Positions 6,713 to 14,680 of a stretch of 32,218 bases of DNA are shown here, piece after piece; position 1 is the first letter of the stretch; every line of letters begins with the position of its first letter. The notes under the pieces are model-generated. The model saw nothing but the letters and a program-made list of their open reading frames with translations. It ran no database searches and had not been told where the DNA came from. The stretch covers positions 1 to 32,218 of the forward strand of contig JADFKB010000020.1 in assembly GCA_022565155.1 (NCBI GenBank), written 5' to 3'. Source of the stretch: Chloroflexota bacterium (GTDB lineage Bacteria; Chloroflexota; Dehalococcoidia; DSTF01; RBG-16-68-14). The translations under genes were made by a program, and so were the position numbers.

Positions 6713-7863
6713 CGCAGCGGGCCGAAGTAGAGGTCGTCGTAGTAGACGTCCGCCGACGAAGGGCCATCCGTGTCCGCCCTGTCGTCCCAGCGCGCCTCGA
6801 AGAGGATGCGCAGCTTATCGAACCCCTCCGGCACCTCTCCCCAGAGATCGAGGAAATCCTGGGCAACGTCTCGCTCGAAGTAGACCCATTCGCCGATTTC
6901 CGGCTCTGTCTCAGTCACCATCACGTAGCGGGCGTTGGAGATGAACGTCGGCTGGCTATCGACGCCGGCGAGGATGTAGCGAACCTGGTGGTTGCTCACG
7001 ACTCCCGCGAACTCCGCCGGCATGTTGTCGGCCTCGAAGACGATGACGACGAACTGCAGGTACTGTCGATCCGTGCCCTTCTGCCAGTCCTCCACGAAGT
7101 AGTAACCGGAGATGGTCTGCGGAAACTCCTGCGGCGTGATCTCCTGCACCACCCCGTAGACACGCGCCGAACCGCCCTGCACCGACCTCAGCTCTAACAA
7201 GGCGCTGCTGGAGCCTTCTACGGCCTGGCGCTCGCTGACGGAGAAGGGCGTGCCCCACGCCGCCGTGCTGAGCGAGATCCAGGGATCGGCGCCCCGCTCG
7301 AAGCTGCCGTTCGCGAACTGGTTAGCCTCGTCCGGGTCGAACACGACCGCGGCGCCGATGCTTACGCCGGACGACTCCACTACGCCGGCGTTCACCTCCA
7401 GAACGTAGAGCACTGGCGACTGGGGCTGGATGCGGGCCGGTTCGTCGTCGGGTGATGCCGGGTGCGGGACGTTCTCCGTCAGGTCAGCGACGCGCAGCTC
7501 GCTAGAAATCCAGATGAAGTCCAGAGGGAAGCGCATGCCGCCCATGTGGAACCCGGGTATGCGCTCGCTCTCCATGAAGAAGAGCATGCCTTCATCCAGC
7601 GCCATCTCAACGCGATCGCTGAGGCCCTGCGCGCGTTCCTCCCCGGTGCGCGCCGTCTCAGCATCGATTATCAGGTCGCTGATACGCACCTGGACGCGGC
7701 TGGCCGGCGAGGCGGAGGGCGTGTTTATCGTCACCGTGTCGGGCGCCACGAACGTGGACGGAGAAGAGCCGCCACAGGCGACGGCGAGCGTCGTCAGCGT
7801 ACCCAGCAGAAGGGCGGCGAGAACGGATGCGGCGCAATCGCCGCGACTACGGAGGAAGCTCAT
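6709..7863 (-). CDS. Lipoprotein with DUF192 domain and C-terminal beta-sandwich domain
   Basis: A 384-residue protein. A lipoprotein signal ends LAVAC (Cys30). Residues ~57-170 match DUF192: VRISDLIIDAETARTGEERA, QGLSDR, DEGMLFFM, then the MRFPLDFIWIS segment and a late VLEVNAGVV. DUF192 proteins are small exported domains of unknown function, usually about 120-160 residues alone. Here a second domain of ~210 residues follows, beginning ANGSFERGADPWISL and ending SSADVYYDDLYFGPLR, the pattern of carbohydrate-binding-type jelly rolls. The gene begins 17 bases inside the end of the dockerin protein gene, so the two are likely co-transcribed and coupled. A cell-surface role, perhaps binding glycans, is inferred. 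Confidence 0.8.
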   Translation of the reverse strand: MSFLRSRGDCAASVLAALLLGTLTTLAVACGGSSPSTFVAPDTVTINTPSASPASRVQVRISDLIIDAETARTGEERAQGLSDRVEMALDEGMLFFMESERIPGFHMGGMRFPLDFIWISSELRVADLTENVPHPASPDDEPARIQPQSPVLYVLEVNAGVVESSGVSIGAAVVFDPDEANQFANGSFERGADPWISLSTAAWGTPFSVSERQAVEGSSSALLELRSVQGGSARVYGVVQEITPQEFPQTISGYYFVEDWQKGTDRQYLQFVVIVFEADNMPAEFAGVVSNHQVRYILAGVDSQPTFISNARYVMVTETEPEIGEWVYFERDVAQDFLDLWGEVPEGFDKLRILFEARWDDRADTDGPSSADVYYDDLYFGPLR

Positions 7864-10471
7864 CGAGCAGCCCGGCGATTAGCTGCAGCAGGAGCGCCAC
7901 ATCGATGGCGTTCGTCGCACCATCTGCGTTGGCATCTGAGTTTTCTGGACAAGAGAGCTCGTCGAGCAAGCCACCAATGAATTGCAGTAGCAACGCCGAA
8001 TCGATCGCGTTGACGATCTCGTCGCAGTTGACATCCCCGATGAGACCGTCCGGCGAGACGATAATCACGCCCCGCTGCAGCGTCGGGTGTATCGAACAGT
8101 AGTAGCGATACGTCCCCGGTTCGTCGAATACAAACGCGAACACGGAGCCGTCCGAGACCACTCCAGAGTCGAAGAGCGGCGAGGACGTTGGATCGTCGCA
8201 GGAATCGCCGCACTCGGTAACGGTGTGCAGCAATGCCGCGCCTTCGAAGTCCCAGACGACCGTATCGCCGATATCGATCTTCGTCTCGCAGACGTCTCCC
8301 TGGAACGATGATCCGCAGAACCAGATGTCGCCGACGGCGATGTTCTCGCGGGTCGGGTCCGCGTCCTGGAAGCACTTGACGGCGTTGAGGTCGTCGGTCA
8401 CGCGCAGCCCGAGCCGGCCGCCAACGATCTCCACCTCGGGGCCGGGGCTAAGCAGATCGCTCGGGCGGGCGCCGATCTCGGCCAAGGACGGAGAGCCGGC
8501 GGCGAGCGAGAAGAGCAAAACATCGGTCTCGGAATCGTAGAGCGGGCCGGGACCGATATCGCGCAGGCACATCGCGTCGATGTCGTCGCCGGGCAAAAGG
8601 CCTAGGTCGGCGGCGGATGCGTAGAGGCCCGGCTGGAAGCCGATGGTCCACATGATGTCGGCGGCACTGCGGCCGAAGGCCGCGAGCGACGGCGAGTCAG
8701 CAGCGAGCGAGAAGAAGACGGCATCGTCGAGCTGGCCGTCGTTGTTCTGATCGACGACCTCAGGCGGTAGCTCGTTCAGCGCATCCAGATCGTCGGAGGT
8801 CGGCAGCTCGGTTAGGCCCAGCGCCGGGCCGGAGGGACAGCCGCTGTCCCGGCCGTCGCCGTCGAAGAGGATGGCGTTCGTGCCATCCAGCGGACTGGAA
8901 AACTCATCGGCCTGCGGTTGGGAGGGGGAGCAGGCGGCCTGGCCGGCGACAGCACTGCCAGGCAGGCCCGTGCTACCCGGCGCGACCGAGAACGCCAGCG
9001 CCGCATCCCTGCCGGTAAAGCCGCTGCCTGAGGCGAAGTCGAGGCCGAACGACAACGCGTCGATGTCATCTTGATCGCCGTCGCTGCCATCGTCGCAGCC
9101 GTCCGCTACCAACCCCAAGCTGGAACAGGAGATGTGGCCGGCGACGCTCTGGCCGGCGGCGCCGGTGGCTTCCAGAGAGACGTTGAGGACGAGGTTGCCA
9201 AAATCACCGGGAGTCCCGAATCCACCGGCCTGGATGTAGTAGGTGGTGCCTGCCGTCACGGGAAAGCTCTTCGCCGACAGTAGGCCCGTGCCGCCGTCAT
9301 CGTCGCAGCCCAATAGTGTCAGCGAGCTCAGCTCGGTACCCTGGTAGAGCACCAGCACCGTGTCGTAGAGTGGATCGCTCTCTTCCGTGTCGGCGGACAT
9401 GATGCCGGAGACGGAAGGCGTGAACGTAAACCAGACCGTTGCACCGAGGATGCACCCAGGCGGGCGGAGCTCTTCGCCAGGCTCTGTGGTCGCCAGAGCG
9501 GTGTTCTGCTCGCCGCGGAACGGGAAGGATGTGATCTGCCAGGCGTCGGCGAAATTATCGTTACCGGACGGATTGAACACCACCTGACCCAGGCCCAGAA
9601 GATCGGCGGGGTGCAGTCCGGACGGGCCGCCGCGGGCGGTGGAGAAGGTCGGATCCTCTGGCAGCGGCGGTGTCGTCGGCGTCGGCGTCGGCGTCGGCGT
9701 CAGCGTCGGCGTCGGCGGGCAGACCGTCACCGGGCAGGGCGTAGCCGTCGGCGTCGATGTCTGCGTCGGCGTGCAGGACTCCGGCGGGCACGGCGTCGAG
9801 GTGGGCGTCGGCGTCTTCACAGCGCCGAACTCGATCGATACGCTCGTGATGCAGATCTCCCCCGGGTTGGTTGTCGAGTCAGGATCACGGAAGTCCGGCA
9901 ATTCACGCAGAAGCTGGACGCAAGGGTCGGGCGTGGCAGCGTAGGTCACGCCCACCGGCGGCCATTCCGAGAGCGAAACTTCTGCGCCGTTCTCCATCGG
10001 CACCAGATGCACGGCCACTTCGTTGTGGAATATGAGGGAGCCCTGCGGGCTGGCCGGCACTTCGGTGTCGAAGAAGACATCGAAGAAGCTGGAGGCGGGG
10101 AACTGGTCCGGCGGCGGTTGCAAGCTGCGCAGCTCGCCTGTCGATTCGAGCGTCTCGCTCACGGTCACGGTTACGGGGCCGGTGACACTATCTCCTGTCA
10201 GGTTGAGATCGATGATCCTGGCAGCGGCGACTTCCATGCCGCCGTCCATCTGTGGATCGTCCCGCTCGATGCCCGCGATGCCGGTGAGGGTGAACGTCTC
10301 TTCGCCGAGGCGGCTGCTGATACTCACTTCCGCAGTGACGTTCAGCGCCTCATTACCCGCCGGCGGCAGCGCCCCCGCCGTGGAGCTTAACGCCAGGAGG
10401 CCGATGACCAGAAGCCCGGCCACCAGCCCACCTACCGCCATCGTCAGCGATGCGGAGCGCCTGGGGTTCAT
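7847..10471 (-). CDS. Large secreted protein: N-terminal domain, Thr-Pro linker, PPC-like domain, cupredoxin-like domain, C-terminal type I dockerin
   Basis: An 874-residue protein with AGGAG before the ATG. Residues 1-35 are a signal peptide. An unrecognised ~190-residue beta-rich domain is followed by a Thr-Pro linker (about 220-275). Next is a PPC-like domain containing GATVWFTFTPSVSG, YDTVLVLYQG and GTTYYIQAGG. A long Asp-rich region with repeated DDIDAL/DSPSLA-type units follows. Residues ~715-808 are cupredoxin-like: GDTVVWDFEGAALLHTVT and PGTYRYYCSIHP, giving His, Cys and His copper ligands, with Leu/Gln where a Met ligand is usual. The last ~60 residues are a type I dockerin with two F-hand repeats (DVNCDEIVNAID and DANADGATNAID). 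The product should be extracellular and held by a cohesin; a cohesin-like protein is at 1294-2103. The enzyme role, if any, is unknown. Confidence 0.8.
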   Translation of the reverse strand: MNPRRSASLTMAVGGLVAGLLVIGLLALSSTAGALPPAGNEALNVTAEVSISSRLGEETFTLTGIAGIERDDPQMDGGMEVAAARIIDLNLTGDSVTGPVTVTVSETLESTGELRSLQPPPDQFPASSFFDVFFDTEVPASPQGSLIFHNEVAVHLVPMENGAEVSLSEWPPVGVTYAATPDPCVQLLRELPDFRDPDSTTNPGEICITSVSIEFGAVKTPTPTSTPCPPESCTPTQTSTPTATPCPVTVCPPTPTLTPTPTPTPTTPPLPEDPTFSTARGGPSGLHPADLLGLGQVVFNPSGNDNFADAWQITSFPFRGEQNTALATTEPGEELRPPGCILGATVWFTFTPSVSGIMSADTEESDPLYDTVLVLYQGTELSSLTLLGCDDDGGTGLLSAKSFPVTAGTTYYIQAGGFGTPGDFGNLVLNVSLEATGAAGQSVAGHISCSSLGLVADGCDDGSDGDQDDIDALSFGLDFASGSGFTGRDAALAFSVAPGSTGLPGSAVAGQAACSPSQPQADEFSSPLDGTNAILFDGDGRDSGCPSGPALGLTELPTSDDLDALNELPPEVVDQNNDGQLDDAVFFSLAADSPSLAAFGRSAADIMWTIGFQPGLYASAADLGLLPGDDIDAMCLRDIGPGPLYDSETDVLLFSLAAGSPSLAEIGARPSDLLSPGPEVEIVGGRLGLRVTDDLNAVKCFQDADPTRENIAVGDIWFCGSSFQGDVCETKIDIGDTVVWDFEGAALLHTVTECGDSCDDPTSSPLFDSGVVSDGSVFAFVFDEPGTYRYYCSIHPTLQRGVIIVSPDGLIGDVNCDEIVNAIDSALLLQFIGGLLDELSCPENSDANADGATNAIDVALLLQLIAGLLDELPP
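9675..9716. repeat. Hexamer repeat (GTCGGC, seven units) encoding the Thr-Pro linker
   Basis: Seven consecutive hexamers, six GTCGGC and one GTCAGC, run from 9675 to 9716. On the minus strand they encode alternating Thr-Pro/Leu-Thr codons in the linker of the dockerin protein. Looser copies continue to about 9810. It is a low-complexity coding repeat prone to copy-number change, not a CRISPR. Confidence 0.8.
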
Positions 10472-10621
10472 CGTCTTGCCACTCCTCGCCTCCCCCTCGA
10501 ATCTACGTACGGCTATCTAGCTTTATGTTATGAGACTACGGGTTCTGAGGCTTGGCGGTCAAGCAGGAGCGACTGCACAGCAGAAGTGCCTGGGAAGGAA
10601 GCGGGACCGGTGCCGCGGCAT

Positions 10622-11866
10622 CTACTCCCTGTAGCGCCGCAGCACCAGCGCGGCGTTCTGGCCGCCGAGGCCGAACGAGTTGGAGAGGACGGCGTCCACC
10701 TGGTGCGGTCGCGCTTCGTTCGGGACGTAGTCCAGGTCGCAGTCCGGGTCGGGAACCTCGTAGTTGATCGTCGGTGGCAGTATGTTGTCGCGGATCGTGA
10801 GCAGGCAGACGACCGCCTCGACGCCGCCGGCGCCCGCGCCGGAGTGGCCGACCATCGACTTGATCGAGCTGATCGGCACCTTTAGCGCGACCTCCTCACC
10901 CAGGGCCAGCTTGATCGCTGCCGTCTCCGCCTTGTCGTTCAGAGGCGTGGAGGTGCCGTGGGCGTTGATGTAGCTCACGTCTTCCGGCTTCAGGCCGGCC
11001 GACTTCAGCGCGCGCGACATCGCCAGCGCCTGGCCCGCGGCGTCGGGCGCGGTGTCGTTCGTCGCGTCGAACGACCAACCGGCACCAGCGAACTCGGCCA
11101 GAATCGGCGCGCCGCGCGCCCGGGCGCGCTCTTCAGTCTCCAACACCAGCATTCCGGCCCCCTCCGCCAGCACGAAACCGCTGCGATTCGCATCGAAGGG
11201 GCGGGAGGCGCGCGGCGGGTCGTCGTTACCCTGCTTGGTGAGCGCGCCGAGCACCGCCATCGACGCGACGCCGACGGGCGTGACGATCGCCTCCGCAGCG
11301 CCGGCGAGCAGCACCTCCGCCGAGCCGGTGCGGATCATGTTGAAGGCTTGGCCTAAGGCATCGGTGCCGGAGGCACAGGCGGAGTTGATCGTAGTGTTGG
11401 GGCCGCGCACGCCCAGCACGCGACCGACACGCGCCGCCGCCATGTAGCCGCCGCGCTTCGTGATCAGCAGCGGATCGACTCTGCCGGCGCCTTTCTCTTC
11501 GATAATCTGCTCTTGATTTCCCATCTCGAACGCGCCGCCGGATGAGGCGATGATGACGCCGATCTGGTCTCGCGTCTCGTCGTTGATCTCCAGCCCGGCG
11601 GAGCAGAGCGCCTGCTGGCTGGCGGCGACCGCGAACTGGGCGAAGCGGCCGGAACGGCGCGCCATCTTGTGATCCATGTACTGCTTCGGGTCGAAGTCCT
11701 TCACTTCCGCCGCGATGCGCACCGGATGTTTCGAGGCGTCGAAGAGCGAGATCGTATCGATGCCGGAGCGCCCGGCCAGCAGGCTCTCCCAAGTGCTATC
11801 GACATCCAGGCCGACAGGGCTGACGACGCCCATGCCGGTAACGACGACACGGTGCAGGTCAGTCAC
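10622..11866 (-). CDS. fabF: 3-oxoacyl-[acyl-carrier-protein] synthase II
   Basis: A 414-residue ketosynthase of normal FabF length. It begins RVVVTGMGVVSPVG and carries the catalytic Cys164 in NSACASGTDAL, His303 in NAHGTSTPLND, and Lys336 and His341 in SSIKSMVGHSGAGAGG. The C-terminal SFGLGGQNAALVL segment closes the active-site region. It condenses malonyl-ACP with acyl-ACP in fatty acid elongation in the cytoplasm. It sits 11 bases after an alpha/beta hydrolase gene on the same strand, so the two are likely one operon. No other fab gene is adjacent, so a role in a dedicated lipid pathway is possible. The fabF name is by family; a FabB-like or polyketide-type specialisation cannot be excluded. 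Confidence 0.9.
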   Translation of the reverse strand: MTDLHRVVVTGMGVVSPVGLDVDSTWESLLAGRSGIDTISLFDASKHPVRIAAEVKDFDPKQYMDHKMARRSGRFAQFAVAASQQALCSAGLEINDETRDQIGVIIASSGGAFEMGNQEQIIEEKGAGRVDPLLITKRGGYMAAARVGRVLGVRGPNTTINSACASGTDALGQAFNMIRTGSAEVLLAGAAEAIVTPVGVASMAVLGALTKQGNDDPPRASRPFDANRSGFVLAEGAGMLVLETEERARARGAPILAEFAGAGWSFDATNDTAPDAAGQALAMSRALKSAGLKPEDVSYINAHGTSTPLNDKAETAAIKLALGEEVALKVPISSIKSMVGHSGAGAGGVEAVVCLLTIRDNILPPTINYEVPDPDCDLDYVPNEARPHQVDAVLSNSFGLGGQNAALVLRRYRE

Positions 11867-11877
11867 GGCATCCTCCT

Positions 11878-12741
11878 TCAGTCCGAGAGGAACTCCTCTA
11901 TCAGCCGGCTCACTTCAACGGGCCGCTCTTGAGGCAGGAAATGTGTAGTCTCTGGCACGACGACAGTGCGAGCATTTGGTAGCCCGTTAGCGACGATGCT
12001 CTCCGTTCGCTCGCGCATGTCGCTCTCCGCCCCCCAGAGCACGAGCGTTGGGCAGACCAGCTTCGGTAGGAGTGATGGAGAGTCGACGTACTTTACCGCA
12101 TCGAAATATTTCGCCTCCAGCTCCGGCGGGCAGAGCAACTCTACCTGGCCATCCTCGCGATTGCGAGTGCCCTCGTCCACGTAGAGGCGAAGCGTCTCTT
12201 TCTGCCACGTCTGGAACGCTGGACGACTACGATATGCGTCGAACATCTCGTCTCTGCTGGGCCAGACGGCCCGCCGCTTGCGCGCACGCTCCGCCATCGT
12301 GTTTGGGGTACGGTCCGGCCCAGAATCCTCGTACCATGCGGGGCTTGGCAGGATCGGCTCGATCAGCACGGCGCGCCGTATCACGCCCGCGTGGCGGGCG
12401 GCGTGGACGACGATCGTCGTGCCGCCGGACGAGTGGCCGGCGGCGATCGGCGATTCCAACTCCAACGCTTCGATCAGCCGCTGGAGGTCGTCGGCGAAGA
12501 CATCGAATCGATAGCCGTCCGGGGGCTTGTCACTCTCACCATGGCCGCGCTGGTCCATTGCGACGACGCGGAAACGCGCCGAGAGCCGCTCCGCGATGGG
12601 CCGCCAGAGGGCGGCGAGAAAGCCAGTGGCGTGGATGAAGATCAGCGGCGGGCTGGCAGCGTTGTCCCCAACCGGTAGGCCCCAATCCAGATAGTGGATC
12701 ATCGTGCCGTCGCTGTCGTAGCTACCTTGCTGCACTGGCAT
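11878..12741 (-). CDS. Alpha/beta-hydrolase fold protein
   Basis: A 287-residue single-domain alpha/beta hydrolase. It shows the oxyanion region (LIFIHATGF), the MDQRGHGESDKP motif after strand 4, the nucleophile elbow AGHSSGG with Ser104, an acid candidate in LWGAESDMRER, and the catalytic His267 in PETTHFLPQERP. Between them lies a cap-like helical insertion (about residues 135-200). Such enzymes hydrolyse esters, lactones, epoxides or C-C bonds; the substrate cannot be read from sequence. The gene is upstream of fabF with 11 bases between, suggesting thioesterase or acyl-related activity as one option. It is probably the first gene of that two-gene unit. Confidence 0.85.
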   Translation of the reverse strand: MPVQQGSYDSDGTMIHYLDWGLPVGDNAASPPLIFIHATGFLAALWRPIAERLSARFRVVAMDQRGHGESDKPPDGYRFDVFADDLQRLIEALELESPIAAGHSSGGTTIVVHAARHAGVIRRAVLIEPILPSPAWYEDSGPDRTPNTMAERARKRRAVWPSRDEMFDAYRSRPAFQTWQKETLRLYVDEGTRNREDGQVELLCPPELEAKYFDAVKYVDSPSLLPKLVCPTLVLWGAESDMRERTESIVANGLPNARTVVVPETTHFLPQERPVEVSRLIEEFLSD

Positions 12742-12805
12742 TGCTATTCAGTAGTAGGACATACGGGTGCGCCCGTCAACGGCGAAGCTGAGCCCATATG
12801 GGCGC

Positions 12806-12840
12806 GTTGGAGCCGCGAGCGACGCGCCCGCGGCTCCAAC
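12806..12840 (-). terminator. Strong hairpin after the GGDEF-like gene
   Basis: A perfect 12-bp inverted repeat, GTTGGAGCCGCG at 12806-12817 and CGCGGCTCCAAC at 12829-12840, with an 11-base loop, begins 19 bases past the stop of the minus-strand gene at 12860. There is no clear T-run on the minus strand, so it is a likely but not classical intrinsic terminator. A 12-bp palindrome GCCCATATGGGC lies next to it at 12792-12803. Confidence 0.6.
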
Positions 12841-12859
12841 GTTTACTCCTGCTGGATCA

Positions 12860-13300
12860 CTAGCCGGCGAGGCGGCGGCGCCGCGTTCTAGCAGAAAGAA
12901 TCGCCGTATTAAGCAGCTCCTCGGCCGTCAGCCCGTCCTCTGGCAAGCAGGCGAAGCCAGACTCCCAAACAGTATTCCTGAGCGGCGTGGAGCGCAGCGT
13001 CAGCTCGTTCTGCAGCCGATGGGCGATCACCCGGATCCCCGCGGCATCGGTTTCAGGCAACCCGAGTGCGACGATGTCGTGTCCAACGATGCCAGGTAGG
13101 TCCGCGTCACGTATGAGACCGAGGATGCACCGGCCGACGACCTTCACGATGTCTGAGGTGATCTCCCCCGGCAAATTCTGGGGAACGCAGGCCAGAACCG
13201 CATATGTGCGCTGCGCTTCCGCGGCCTGCTCCACCGCGCGCTTCAACTCCAGCGCATAGGCTTCGCCAGTGCCGAGAGCGGTATCGTGCTCTGTTGTCAT
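12860..13300 (-). CDS. Degenerate stand-alone GGDEF-like domain protein
   Basis: A 146-residue protein with AGGAGG before its ATG. The later two thirds follow the diguanylate cyclase fold pattern: GHDIVALGLPETDAAGIRVI corresponds to the segment that in active enzymes reads GGDEF...LLPxTxxxGA, and SGFACLPEDGLTAEELLNTA corresponds to the end of the domain (usually SIGVAxxPxDG...AxxLLxxAD). The GGDEF signature itself is replaced by VGHDI, so cyclic-di-GMP synthesis is not expected. It could be a nucleotide-binding or signalling remnant domain, or a partner protein. It is divergent from the CoA transferase at 13384 and is followed by a hairpin. Family assignment is by pattern and moderate. Confidence 0.6.
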   Translation of the reverse strand: MTTEHDTALGTGEAYALELKRAVEQAAEAQRTYAVLACVPQNLPGEITSDIVKVVGRCILGLIRDADLPGIVGHDIVALGLPETDAAGIRVIAHRLQNELTLRSTPLRNTVWESGFACLPEDGLTAEELLNTAILSARTRRRRLAG

Positions 13301-13383
13301 AGCAGACCTCCTCTTGCTATCTATACCCTTCCATCCCCCAACGTGTTTCTGCTATCAAGAGACACGCGAAGGAGGCTCCCTCT

Positions 13384-14601
13384 ATGTCCGGCGCGTTGGA
13401 AGGCGTCCGCATACTCGATATGACGATCTGGCAGCAGGGCACGTCTGCTTCCGCAATGCTGGCGGACCTGGGCGCAGATGTGATCAAAGTCGAGGAGCCT
13501 TCCAGCGGCGACCCCGGCCGCGGCCTGCTGCGTGTCGAGCGCGAAGGCGGCATCAGCGGCTACTTCCAGGCGCTCAACCGCGGCAAACGCTCGATCGCAA
13601 TCGATCTCAAGCAGGCGAACGGACGCGATGCGCTGCTACGCCTCGCCCGCAACGCCGATGCCTTTCTAACGAATTATCGGCCGGGCGTCGTCGAACGGTT
13701 AGGCCTGGGCTACGCCGACCTCGCGAACGTCAACCCAAGCATCGTCTACGCACGCGCCTCCGGCTATGGCCCGGAAGGCCCGGAGGCGGAGCAGGGCTCC
13801 TTCGATATCCTCGGCCAAGCGCGGGGCGGCCTGATGGCGATCACCGGCGAGCCGGACGGCATGCCGAAGAACGTCGGCGCGCCGATCGCCGACCAGGCGG
13901 GCGGGATGATGGCGGCGTTCGCCATCCTGGCGGCGCTGCTCCACCGCGAACGCACCGGCGAAGGGCAGGAGGTGGACGTCTCGCTTCTCGGCAGCGTTAT
14001 GGCGCTCCAGTCGTTCAACATCACGCAGTACCACCTCTCGGGCGAACTGCCCCGCCGCTTCTCCCGCGCCGGCCGCACCCCGTTCTGGAACGTGTACAGA
14101 GGAAGCGACGGCCACTACTTTGCTATCGGGATGCTGCTGAATCGCGGCTGGCAGGACATTTGCGATGTTATCGGCCAGCCGGAACTGATCGACGAGGAGC
14201 GCTTCGGCCACTACCGCGACCGCGTGGGCGAACACGCCGCGGAGCTGATGTCGATCCTGGACGAAGCGTTCGCGCAGCGGCCCGCCGCAGAGTGGGTGCG
14301 ACTGCTGGGCGAGCGCGGCGTCTTCTGCGCGCCGGTACAGGACTACGAGGCGTTGGCGCACGACCCTCAAGTCCTCGCCAATCACTACCTCGTCGACGTG
14401 GAGCGGCCGGACGGCGCCCCTCTTCGCATGGTGCCGACGCCCGTACAGCTCAGCAAGACACCGGTGGCGATCCGCGGCATGGCGCCGGAGCTGGGCCAGC
14501 ATACGGAAGAGGTGCTGTTGGAAGCCGGCTTCAGCTGGCCGGAGATCGAAGCGCTGCGCGGCGAGGGCGTGATCGGGCCGAAGCAAGAGCCTGAGGTCTG
14601 A
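13384..14601 (+). CDS. CaiB/BaiF family CoA transferase
   Basis: A 405-residue class III CoA transferase with a perfect AAGGAGG before the ATG. The N-terminal GVRILDMT, the ADLGADVIKVEEPSSGDPGR stretch and NRGKRSIAIDLKQANGRD are family hallmarks. Asp170 in GAPIADQAGG is at the position of the catalytic aspartate that forms the acyl anhydride (Asp169 in formyl-CoA transferase). The enzyme moves CoA between carboxylic acids in the cytoplasm; the acid pair is not predictable. It leads a plus-strand series with the LLM oxidoreductase, GNAT and nucleotidyltransferase genes, 79 bases before the next. A second member is at 29651-30847, only moderately similar. Confidence 0.9.
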   Translation: MSGALEGVRILDMTIWQQGTSASAMLADLGADVIKVEEPSSGDPGRGLLRVEREGGISGYFQALNRGKRSIAIDLKQANGRDALLRLARNADAFLTNYRPGVVERLGLGYADLANVNPSIVYARASGYGPEGPEAEQGSFDILGQARGGLMAITGEPDGMPKNVGAPIADQAGGMMAAFAILAALLHRERTGEGQEVDVSLLGSVMALQSFNITQYHLSGELPRRFSRAGRTPFWNVYRGSDGHYFAIGMLLNRGWQDICDVIGQPELIDEERFGHYRDRVGEHAAELMSILDEAFAQRPAAEWVRLLGERGVFCAPVQDYEALAHDPQVLANHYLVDVERPDGAPLRMVPTPVQLSKTPVAIRGMAPELGQHTEEVLLEAGFSWPEIEALRGEGVIGPKQEPEV

Positions 14602-14680
14602 GCGCCGTTATTCCTGAATCTAGGTCTGTCGTTATGTCATGTAGTTTATTGAGCCGAAGGCTAGCCCGGAGGTAGCGCCT

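Noticed and set aside
9611-10390. Plus-strand frame opposite the dockerin gene
   Set aside because: Low-complexity Arg repeats come from the complement of the Thr-Pro linker; no start signal.
10472-10621. Promoter for the dockerin gene
   Set aside because: TTGACC and TAACAT are both present on the minus strand but 26 bases apart, too far for a standard promoter.
13269-14594. Plus-strand open frame of 441 codons
   Set aside because: It overlaps the CoA transferase in another frame and is Arg-rich without recognisable motifs, while the CoA transferase has a perfect ribosome site and catalytic residues.
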